Program-made: the position numbers and the translations under genes
Notes under the pieces: generated by a model
The model's input: only the letters and a program-made list of their open reading frames with translations
What the model was told of the DNA's origin: nothing
Databases searched by the model: none
Part shown: positions 29,001-35,922 of the stretch, one piece after another
How positions within the stretch are numbered: the first letter of the stretch is position 1
Layout: every line of letters begins with the position of its first letter
From: Planctomycetota bacterium
Lineage (GTDB): Bacteria > Planctomycetota > Phycisphaerae > Sedimentisphaerales > Anaerohalosphaeraceae
Direction: 5' to 3'
DNA: 64,000 nucleotides
Assembly: GCA_029552545.1 (NCBI GenBank)
Contig: JAKPDO010000019.1
Location: 248,001 to 312,000 of the forward strand

Positions 29001-30937
29001 CCGAAGCATTTTTAGAAGCCGAGCGGCAGGAATATGAAAAACAGCCGCCGGAGCTGCGCCCCCCTCTGCGTCCGGCTCCCCCGCCGATTTCAGAGTTGGA
29101 AATCAGCCGTTATTTAAGAACGCTGCCGAGCGTGAAGCCGAAGAAGACCGTTCAGGTTGCCTCCTCGAATGAGATTCGTGTCAGTGCCATTGTTTCAACC
29201 TATAATTCGGAGGCCTATATAGCAGGATGTCTGGAGAATTTAATCGGCCAGACTCTTTATGAAAAAGGGCAGCTTGAAATTCTTGTGATTGACAGCGGGT
29301 CTCAGCAGAATGAAGGGCAAATTGTTCGGGAATATCAGGCGGAGTATCCCAATATTCGTTATCTGCGTACGCCGCAGCGGGAGACAATTTATGCGGCCTG
29401 GAATCGGGCGGTTCGGCTGGCGGCAGGCAGGTACCTGACCAGTGCCAATACGGATGACCGGTATCGGTCGGATGCCCTGGAGATTCTGGCGGATACGCTC
29501 GATGCTCATTCGGAGGTCGGCCTTGTTTACGGGGATCAGATTATCAGCCCTATCCCTTTGGAAACGTTTTCCTCGGAGTGGGGGGAGAAGATCCCGCGTC
29601 CGGATTATACATATGAGCGGCTGCTGTTTGGATGCTGTGTGGGTTCGCAGCCGATGTGGCGAAAGTCGCTCCATGAGGAACTGGGGTATTTTGATGAGTC
29701 GCTGACGGTGGCCGGCGACTGGGACTTCTGGCTGCGAATTGCCGCTCGATATCCGTTCAAGAGAGTGCCTGAATTTCTGGGAATCTATTACAACAATCCA
29801 AACAGCGCGGAGCACCGCAATTTGATTCATTCTTATTATGAACGGTATCTGGTCGGCAAACGGTACGGCAATCCGTACATCTCCACAATTCCGCGCTGTG
29901 TCCGAAAAGACAATCCGCTTGTGTCGGTGATTATGCCGGCCCATAATGCCCGAGAATTTATCGGGGAGGCAATCGAGAGTGTTTTGATTCAGAATTATCC
30001 GCATTTTGAACTGCTGGTCATCAATGACGGTTCTGAGGATGATACGGAAGCGGTTATCAAGCGGTATGAAGACGAGCGAATTCGGTATTTTGTTCAGGAA
30101 CGAGGGGGGCCTTCAGCGGCTCGAAATGAGGGAATCCGACGCTCAAAAGGAGAGTTTTTTGTGATGCTGGACGCGGATGATTGCCTGTCGGCAGACCATT
30201 TGGGACAGATGCTGGACGCTTTTGACGAGTATCCGGAGGCCGACCTGATTTACTGCAAGACGATTCTGATCGACGAAGAAGGCAGGACGATTCAGGTTCA
30301 TCAGCAGCTGGAATTTTCCGACTCGAATCAGCTGATTCGGGAGTTCTTCCATGCCGGTTTTCCGCTTCTTCCGTTCCGTACGATGATTCGCCGGAGGGTG
30401 TTTGAGCAAATCGGCGAGTATGATCCGTCGCTTTGGGTGGCGGAGGATTTTGATATGTGGCGTCGGTTTCTCAAACAGGGGTTGGTTTTCCGCTATTGGC
30501 CCAAATCGTTTTATGGGCGGCGAATCCGAGAAAATGCCTGGTCCAAGACCGTTACGCCGGAGAAAGCCGCGACGCATTTTTCCGTTCTTCGGAGGTATCT
30601 GGACACCTTTGCACCGGAACAGCTGTTTCCGGAGGCCCAGTGGGAATCTTATCAGGGTTTGAAAAGGGAATATCTGTTCCGCTCACTGGCGGCCGGCGTC
30701 TTTGTTTCACTGGCGGAGCAGTACAAAAAAAACGGATTATCGCCTTATCTGATTCAGTCGGCGGCGGAACTGGCGATGGAGCAGATACGAATCTGCAGGT
30801 CTCTCTGTTCTGATCAGCCGGTTCCCCTTTCTCTGGAGCAAAGATGTGAGAACCTGCTGATTGACGCAGGAGCCGTCGGGGTGCTGCAGGAAATTGCGGC
30901 AGGATGTTCGAAAACGGAGGTTGAATCTTGTAAATGA
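23075..30937 (+). CDS. Giant multimodular methyltransferase/glycosyltransferase (2620 aa)
   Basis: Modules in order: MTase (VLDIGSGHMPF), GT2 (FVMIVLNGMPFIEYSL/WLIDSDE), MTase24-like (KSYLEIGVRTGASM), MTase (KIIETGTYLGRGTT), GT9 (ILWLRPDAIGDGVLSASM), MTase11-like (ILDVGGGNSRILSHF), GT2 (ITVVTPSFNQAKYLEAC), GT2 (VSAIVSTYNSEAY), GT2 (VSVIMPAHNAREF). Confidence 0.88.
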   Translation: MIVLPSNPRFCVLRKKAICEGISLQEGLLRAKELAINQQYLAALDLYEQLYRQYPQEAVQILAGAYDSIYRILREKKNRYWMYQARYFDFQIGPQDKVLDIGSGHMPFPFATHLADFAIEDNTYGRAGEPFRMVEGKKIFQCNVEKMPFADKEFDFVYCSHVLEHAENPEQACRELMRIAKRGYIETPTKGKDIFFDSARVSHHRWSIDLFNHRLVFTEYHPEELKGLECNVLGRMVSDPKTEYEKAFYALHFLRADMLNVMLYWEDQFEYEVRRFSNLPEGAAVSNAAVSVSDGCFRGTAPQEPRFSFVMIVLNGMPFIEYSLKSIYEFAHEIIIVEGAVEKCLFAANPDGSSKDGTVEFLRTFPDPSHKIRLIQGRWPEKCEMQNEALRYVTGDYVWLIDSDEVYKREDLEKIRTLLKNDPSITQVNFIPDNFWKGLDYIFVSPKFFEPAHHYRRLFQFRPGAVFISHRPPTLRWPGSSQTTEQMKLLDGQTTRRLGIIPFHYSYVTEEQVRQKIELYRRYGWGRMWNLDLQEWYEQCFLKWTPENREEIEKKWPVWTGDRDSHTERFTGTHPEVMRDFMVKVRTASAADAVFPEEKTLPILGSPAVAAQVLQNWQMIEADEPIRNRIAMIQKHLSEGKPFWNLYVALAYTAARLKPKSYLEIGVRTGASMVQVLGQSELDLAVGVDLWTGCYSDLPNTREYTQKQLRTFLLKTGCRTEIHLIQGDSHRVLKQLIQEGRRFDLITVDGDHSQVGAWEDLLDAKKLLADRGVIVFDDLIHPQFSYLLETAKRFVREFPEFKLLLNTKQDNGTALFLKGILPEEFLHQDELTSAKSSSLKVAEEYVKNGMAVKDGSAFAEAIARVFLERRPRKIIETGTYLGRGTTTILAEAMRRSGIEGTFFTIEVNPNYYAQAKAYLESRGYPVKPLCGLSIPRRLLPARDQIQAYVSQTAGGESIFVDHPEPVRAERYYQETDFPDVPDDLLGQCLEAFDGRPDFVLLDSAGHLGWIEFQYLLERLKGPCILALDDIYHVKHYRSFQQMQNDKRFEILAASKEKFGFCIARFEPQPKPRMTAEPLPEPKHILWLRPDAIGDGVLSASMLPVIRRRFPKARLTVLVEESTAPLYEACPYVDEILRFSMEETYKPAEFLQKWAPKIWKLQADWLLHSVYSRQYLMDGLVYLSRIPVRIGMEGDCTNISPEQKAESDRWYTHLISSPGVWKSELERHRDFLKGLGCETESLKPMIWLTKEDEAFARRWFEEHNVAPERAVILFAGARVHLRLYEGYGMALEKTALRRQMTVIALGSKSDYEMNQRNLEPLSRNGVQTFNLCGGLTLHQSAALIKYARLAVGAETGLAHIAAALEVPHVIVIGGGHFGRFMPYSSKTTLAALPLDCYGCNWNCRYSEQKTYCIQDLQPFVLSEAVEKTLESPADKPRIFIPDSASYQKADGGPEWKLFENAVPFQNVEIYSVSGRKPLSQRGKEKTPALSRPKEFSIIDNPHEFTYSKRWHFQLFQQSSQELFGRPVDPDNWDLKRYQDLLVCEFLKRHIPKGSRILDVGGGNSRILSHFCRDYECWNIDPLKGDGYGPVDLDPKGRYKLVRDYMGNFNSELPDNYFDFVFSISTLEHVPEDPKIHQNIRDDINRVLKPGGYSFHLVDTIIRPNGVWVHGQVKNFFFTQKTLNRWVEPQELINDPDLYTMSKSAYEKWWMPANHIPYESFGRPFSYQVLWQKAPKPKPQGGTGQSSKSSCIEISPQSTWPKITVVTPSFNQAKYLEACIQSVLNQGYPNLEYIIMDGGSTDGSVEIIKKYEKYLTYWQSKPDGGQYAAVEEGFRRSTGEILTWLNSDDIFLPDAFFKTAAIFQNRPDVSWLMAKTCTLREDGTIHRAAPCVKLWNRARYLQKDYKYIQQEGTFWRRSLWEKAGACLKKESYLAGDLELWMRFFRYADLFTAETYLGAFRYHTGQKTADFLEQYNREAEAFLEAERQEYEKQPPELRPPLRPAPPPISELEISRYLRTLPSVKPKKTVQVASSNEIRVSAIVSTYNSEAYIAGCLENLIGQTLYEKGQLEILVIDSGSQQNEGQIVREYQAEYPNIRYLRTPQRETIYAAWNRAVRLAAGRYLTSANTDDRYRSDALEILADTLDAHSEVGLVYGDQIISPIPLETFSSEWGEKIPRPDYTYERLLFGCCVGSQPMWRKSLHEELGYFDESLTVAGDWDFWLRIAARYPFKRVPEFLGIYYNNPNSAEHRNLIHSYYERYLVGKRYGNPYISTIPRCVRKDNPLVSVIMPAHNAREFIGEAIESVLIQNYPHFELLVINDGSEDDTEAVIKRYEDERIRYFVQERGGPSAARNEGIRRSKGEFFVMLDADDCLSADHLGQMLDAFDEYPEADLIYCKTILIDEEGRTIQVHQQLEFSDSNQLIREFFHAGFPLLPFRTMIRRRVFEQIGEYDPSLWVAEDFDMWRRFLKQGLVFRYWPKSFYGRRIRENAWSKTVTPEKAATHFSVLRRYLDTFAPEQLFPEAQWESYQGLKREYLFRSLAAGVFVSLAEQYKKNGLSPYLIQSAAELAMEQIRICRSLCSDQPVPLSLEQRCENLLIDAGAVGVLQEIAAGCSKTEVESCK

Positions 30938-31872
30938 CAATGAGCGGTTTTTCCAATCGGAATGCAGAGGCGGTTCTGGCAACGAGTATATCGCCCCGGA
31001 ACCCGGACAATCAGCAGCGGGCTGTTCAATCATGGCTGAAGGCGGGATTTTCGGTGATTAGTGTGAATAATCCGGAAGAAATTGAGCTGCTGCGTCCGCT
31101 GTTTCCGCAGGTCGTTTTTGTTCCGGCAAGACGGAACGGACAGGAGCATTTCGGCAAACCGCTGATTTATATTGATGATTTGCTTGCGACGCTGAGGGAG
31201 ACCGGGGCTTCGACAGTCGGCCTGATTAATTCGGATATTCATCTGAAAATAACGGAGGCTCATCGAAGGGTTCTGGAGGAAGTAACCCCAAAATCTGTCC
31301 TCTGCGTTCATCGTGTGGGGGTACAAAGTTTGGATGAAGAGAAAGGCGAACTGTTTATCGGAGGTGTGGATGCCTTTTTGTTTCATCGCCGTATTCTGGA
31401 GCAGATTCCGCCTTCTATTTTCTGTCTGGGAGTGCCTTGGTGGGATTATTATTTTCCGATCGTCTGTATTCTGAATCAGGTGCCGCTGGTTCGTTTTCAG
31501 GAACCGATTGCTTATCACCGGAAACACCCACTGAATTGGGATATGAAACTGTGGCACCGGATGGGCCGTTATTTCTATGGACGGCTTCTGGAATTGTGCG
31601 CCGAAAAAACGGGATACAATCCCTTTCAGAATCTGGCTGAAATATTCGGCAATGCCTGGAAATGCTATCATATTATTCTGACGCAAAAGAAGGTTCCCCT
31701 GGCGGTGGTTCAAAGAAACCTGGCCTATTGTGAGTTTATCTTCGGCATCATCTGCGGTTCCGTTCGTATTTTGGAGCCTGTTGTTCCTTCAAAGGCGGGT
31801 GCTGTTTCTCCTGTCCGGCTTGAAAACGGCGTAAACCAAATTCATCATTTGGAGGTATCAACAGTCCGATGA
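30934..31872 (+). CDS. Glycosyltransferase-island protein of unknown function (312 aa)
   Basis: Translationally overlapped with giant GT (ATGA); RNGQEHFGKPLIYIDDLLATLRETGASTVGLINSDIHLK suggests a GT-A-like fold, not assigned. Confidence 0.55.
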   Translation: MTMSGFSNRNAEAVLATSISPRNPDNQQRAVQSWLKAGFSVISVNNPEEIELLRPLFPQVVFVPARRNGQEHFGKPLIYIDDLLATLRETGASTVGLINSDIHLKITEAHRRVLEEVTPKSVLCVHRVGVQSLDEEKGELFIGGVDAFLFHRRILEQIPPSIFCLGVPWWDYYFPIVCILNQVPLVRFQEPIAYHRKHPLNWDMKLWHRMGRYFYGRLLELCAEKTGYNPFQNLAEIFGNAWKCYHIILTQKKVPLAVVQRNLAYCEFIFGIICGSVRILEPVVPSKAGAVSPVRLENGVNQIHHLEVSTVR

Positions 31873-33740
31873 GATATCTGGTTTCAGCAATTGTTTCGGC
31901 ATACAAGTCAGAAGCGTTTCTTCGCGAATGTCTGGAAGATCTGACGAATCAGACGCTTTTTGAAAAAGGACTTCTGGAAATTGTAGTGGTGGACAGCGGG
32001 TCTCCGGAGAATGAATGGAAGATTGTGGAGGAGTTCCAGAAACGCTCCGATTCCATTCTTTATCTTCGGACCTCTGAACGGGAAACGGTTTATGCGGCCT
32101 GGAACCGGGGCATCCGGGCCTCCTGCGGCAAGTATTTGACGAACGCGAACACAGATGACCGCCATGCCCCCGAAATGCTGGAGGTGCTGGCGGACTTGCT
32201 CGAGAAAAATCCTGACCAGGCGGCGGTCTATTCTCATTTTTATATTACGGATGTGCCTCATCAAACCTGGCAGACCAAAACGCCTTCCGAATTGGCGGAC
32301 TGGCATCCTCCTTTTTCCCGGGAGGCATTGCTGAAGGGCAACTTTATGGGGCCGCAGCCGATGTGGCGGCGCTCTCTTCACGATGAATACGGCTATTTTG
32401 ACCCATCCTTTAAGGTCTCCGGCGATTGGGAATTCTTCCTGCGGGTTTCACAGACGTATTCGTTTCTGCTCAATCGGGTGCCGCTGGGGCTGTATTACCG
32501 CAATCCGGGCAGTTTGGAGCGAAGCGCAGGCACCCGACATCAGGAAGACCGATTCATTCGGGAATTGTACACAAAGAACCGGAATCAAATTATTCGCAGA
32601 CCGTTCATTCCGGAATCGGGGTCCGCTTTTGCGGCTCGCCCGTCTGTTGTTGTTCCGGTTTCTGTTCCTTCCGTCGGGCCGATGGTGAGTGTCTGTATGG
32701 CGGCCTATAATACGGCATCGTTTATCCGGCAGGCGATTGAGTCGGTTCTGGCTCAAACCTATCGAGATTTTGAACTGGTGGTTGTTGATGACGGCAGCAC
32801 GGATGGAACGGCGGCTGTGGTGCAGTCTTTTCAAGATCGGAGAATCCGGTTTTTCTCCCAGCCGCATCAAAACTTTGCTTCGGCAATCAACCGGGCGATT
32901 CAGGAGGCACACGGGCGATTTGTACTGGGGGTGGATTCGGATGATTTTATTGCGCCCGATTATCTGGAACGAATGATTACATTTGTAATACAGAATCCGG
33001 ATTATGATTATTATTATCCGGAAAAACTAACGTTGGTGGATGAAGCCGGCAAGCCGACTGGGGTAGAATGGAAATACGATTCCATCGAAAATCCTGAGAT
33101 ACTTCCAGCCCTTCTGTTTGCCCGAGGCGACTCACCGATTCCGAATTCCGGTTCGCTGAAGCGGCGGGCTCTATTCGAAAAAACCGGATTGTATCGCGAG
33201 TTGGATAATGTGGAGGATTTTGAGTTTTTGTGCCGCTGCGGACCGCAGATTCGCTTCCGAAGAGTTGCAGGGGGCTGCGGATATTTCTATCGGAGGTTGG
33301 AAAAAAGCAATACTGTACGTTATGAGCGGCGCCATCGCATTACAGCACAGTGTTTGGAGGAAATGATTGAACGGTATCAACCGGAACAATTATATCCGTT
33401 TTTGAAGGGGGACGATTTTGAAAGGAAAAAGCAATTCTGGAATTACATTGTTTCCATTTTTGAAAAGCACGCAGATACTTACCGCCAAAGACAAGGAGAA
33501 GTATTTGCCCGCTGTGCGGAAAAATACAGACAGAGGAGGCCTGAAATCTTGGTCCGAGAAGGTTTCAAACGGGTGCAGAACTCTTTGGAAAAGAAAAACG
33601 TGCGGCAGGCGGCTGAACTATGTCGGCAATTATTGTCCGATAAGTCTCTTTATTTGGCTGACGGAAGCCGACAAACTCTTCAACAGATTCTCGAGCAAAT
33701 TGAAACGAACTGCCCGGAAAAAGATTTTGCTGTTAAATGA
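31869..33740 (+). CDS. Bifunctional tandem GT2 glycosyltransferase
   Basis: VSAIVSAYKSEAFLRECLEDL...NANTDDRH and VSVCMAAYNTASFIRQAIESVLAQTYRDFELVVVDDGSTDGT...GVDSDDF. Confidence 0.88.
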   Translation: MRYLVSAIVSAYKSEAFLRECLEDLTNQTLFEKGLLEIVVVDSGSPENEWKIVEEFQKRSDSILYLRTSERETVYAAWNRGIRASCGKYLTNANTDDRHAPEMLEVLADLLEKNPDQAAVYSHFYITDVPHQTWQTKTPSELADWHPPFSREALLKGNFMGPQPMWRRSLHDEYGYFDPSFKVSGDWEFFLRVSQTYSFLLNRVPLGLYYRNPGSLERSAGTRHQEDRFIRELYTKNRNQIIRRPFIPESGSAFAARPSVVVPVSVPSVGPMVSVCMAAYNTASFIRQAIESVLAQTYRDFELVVVDDGSTDGTAAVVQSFQDRRIRFFSQPHQNFASAINRAIQEAHGRFVLGVDSDDFIAPDYLERMITFVIQNPDYDYYYPEKLTLVDEAGKPTGVEWKYDSIENPEILPALLFARGDSPIPNSGSLKRRALFEKTGLYRELDNVEDFEFLCRCGPQIRFRRVAGGCGYFYRRLEKSNTVRYERRHRITAQCLEEMIERYQPEQLYPFLKGDDFERKKQFWNYIVSIFEKHADTYRQRQGEVFARCAEKYRQRRPEILVREGFKRVQNSLEKKNVRQAAELCRQLLSDKSLYLADGSRQTLQQILEQIETNCPEKDFAVK

Positions 33741-33782
33741 AGAGATTCGGAGTAATTGGGCGATTACAGGAAGGTTTTTTCA

Positions 33783-33790
33783 GCCGATAA
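33783..33790 (+). promoter_or_regulatory. Putative sigma-28 (FliA) -10 element upstream of fliD
   Basis: GCCGATAA exactly matches the flagellar sigma-28 -10 consensus; -35 region (TTACAGGA) weak; 53 nt before fliD ATG. Confidence 0.4.
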
Positions 33791-33843
33791 TAAAGATAGG
33801 ATTTTTTCAAAGGCAGACCGATTCTGATTTGTGAGAGAAGACC

Positions 33844-35922
33844 ATGGCATCTATCCAATTGACAGGTCTTTCGACGGGAATTGACACAGCGGCGATTGTT
33901 GAGCAGCTGATGCAGGTGGAAAAACGCCGACTGACCAGTTTGCAGTCCAGTCTGGCAACGCTGAAGGACAAACGAACGGCCGTGACCGACCTGAACAGCA
34001 AGCTGACTTCTTTTCGTTCGGCCCTGAGTGCTTTGTCGGATTCGAGCCAATTGAGGACGTATCAGGCCAAAACCAGTGATGAGGACCTGCTGACTGCGAC
34101 GGCTGGCAGCAGCGCCTTTGAAGGGACGCACAATATCAAGATTCGACAGCTGGCTACCGCCAACCGCTGGGTACATAATGGATTTAATTACAAGACTCAG
34201 TATGTCGGAGAAGGCAATCTGATTTTGTCGTATAATAACAAGGAGTTTGTAGTGCAGACCACGGCCACTACGACTCTGGAGGAATTGGTAACTCTGATAA
34301 ACAATGACCCGGATAATCCGGGAATTACGGCCAGCATTCTGGATTATCAGTCGGCCGGCGGTCGGTATCATCTGGTTCTGAGCGGCCGTGAAAGCGGTTC
34401 GGATTATCAGATTGCCATCAACACGAGCAATACGGATGTTCATACCTCTTCGGCCCTGAAAACGAGCAACGGGGACAACGCTTCCCTGACGACCCGTTTG
34501 TCTCAATTACAGGGCAGTTCCGGTTTCGGGACGGGTTCCACATCAGATCAGATTCGGATTCAGGGTACCCTTCGGGACGGTACGCCGGTGGACTATTCTT
34601 TCGATGTGAACCAGTACACGACCGTGGAAGAGCTGATGTCCGAAATTGAAAATGCATTCGGAGATACGGTCAAGGTTCGTCTGGAAGAAGGAACTCTGAT
34701 TCTTACGGACCGCACCAGCGGGACCAGCAACCTGTCAATTTCGCTTGAGCTGGTGCCCGGAGAGGGGTCATCGGCGGTCTGGACAGCTCCGACTTTTACG
34801 GAAACTACAGTCGGCGGTTCGATTACGTCCAATCTGACGCTGCTGGCGCCGTCCACTTTTTTGGAAACCCAGGCGGCTCAGGATGCGATGATTAAGGTGG
34901 ATGGATATCCGCCGGGGGATGATACCGATGAAAATACCTGGATTCGCCGCAGCACCAACACGATTGATGATGTGATTGCCGGGGTCACCCTGAATCTGCA
35001 CAGTGCGACCGGGAATGACACCGATGGGTATCGGTCCGTAGAAGTGACCCTGAACCGTGATACGACGACGCTGAAGGATAAACTCCAGGCGATGGTCGAT
35101 GCGTATAATGCGGCGGTTTCCTATCTAAAGGAAAAAACAACCTATAATGAAGAGGAGAAAAAGACCGGTATTCTGTCTTCGGAGTACAGTTTAACCAGCA
35201 TTACGAGTCTGATTCGCTCTCCGCTTCTCTTTAATGCGGCCGGGTTTACAGACAAGGATACCTTTGTCAAACCGGCGGATATCGGCATCAAGTTCAAGGC
35301 GGACGGCACCCTGACTCTCGACAGTGCCAAGCTTGAAGAAGCGCTGGTGGATGATTATCAGGGGGTGCTTTCTCTGATTGGTGCCAAGAAGACGGGCTAC
35401 AGCAGTTCCAATACGATTCAATTTTATCAGGCCAGCAGTTATACGCAGGGCGGCCAGTATGATGTCCGGGTTACGGTGGAAGGCGGTGTGATTACATCGG
35501 CGCAGATTAAGCTGAACACGGAGGACTGGTCGGCCGCACGGGATATGCGAATCGAAGGCAATACTCTGTACGGAAGTACGGACACCATCAGCAGCGGATA
35601 TCCGGCGCATCCCGAATACAGTCTGGTCTTAACGGTTGATACATCGCAGAACGGAAGCTTTGATGCCTCTGTAAGCGTCAAGCAGGGCTTTGCAGGCAAT
35701 CTGTATGATGTGGTGGACAACATGCTGAAGGTCGGCACCGGACGTGTTTCGATGGTTCAAAAGAGCGTCCAGAGCCGCATTGACAATATGGACGGTCAAA
35801 TCAGCCGAGAGGAAGAACGACTGAGTCGTGTCGAGACGCGGCTGAAGAATCAATACGCCCGGTTGGAGAGAACTTTGCAGCTGATTCAGCAGCAGATGTC
35901 CGGCCTGAACATGCTTGGTTAG
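33844..35922 (+). CDS. fliD: Flagellar filament cap protein FliD
   Basis: IQLTGLSTGIDTAAIVEQLMQVEKRRLTSLQSSLATL; C-term VQSRIDNMDGQISREEERLSRVETRLKNQYARLERTLQLIQQQMSGL. Confidence 0.93.
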   Translation: MASIQLTGLSTGIDTAAIVEQLMQVEKRRLTSLQSSLATLKDKRTAVTDLNSKLTSFRSALSALSDSSQLRTYQAKTSDEDLLTATAGSSAFEGTHNIKIRQLATANRWVHNGFNYKTQYVGEGNLILSYNNKEFVVQTTATTTLEELVTLINNDPDNPGITASILDYQSAGGRYHLVLSGRESGSDYQIAINTSNTDVHTSSALKTSNGDNASLTTRLSQLQGSSGFGTGSTSDQIRIQGTLRDGTPVDYSFDVNQYTTVEELMSEIENAFGDTVKVRLEEGTLILTDRTSGTSNLSISLELVPGEGSSAVWTAPTFTETTVGGSITSNLTLLAPSTFLETQAAQDAMIKVDGYPPGDDTDENTWIRRSTNTIDDVIAGVTLNLHSATGNDTDGYRSVEVTLNRDTTTLKDKLQAMVDAYNAAVSYLKEKTTYNEEEKKTGILSSEYSLTSITSLIRSPLLFNAAGFTDKDTFVKPADIGIKFKADGTLTLDSAKLEEALVDDYQGVLSLIGAKKTGYSSSNTIQFYQASSYTQGGQYDVRVTVEGGVITSAQIKLNTEDWSAARDMRIEGNTLYGSTDTISSGYPAHPEYSLVLTVDTSQNGSFDASVSVKQGFAGNLYDVVDNMLKVGTGRVSMVQKSVQSRIDNMDGQISREEERLSRVETRLKNQYARLERTLQLIQQQMSGLNMLG

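Noticed and set aside
16069-33740. Interpretation of the island as an LPS/O-antigen cluster
   Set aside because: No Wzx/Wzy/Wzz, initiating transferase or ABC exporter genes present; enclosed by flgL and fliD with a flagellar-type sigma-54 promoter
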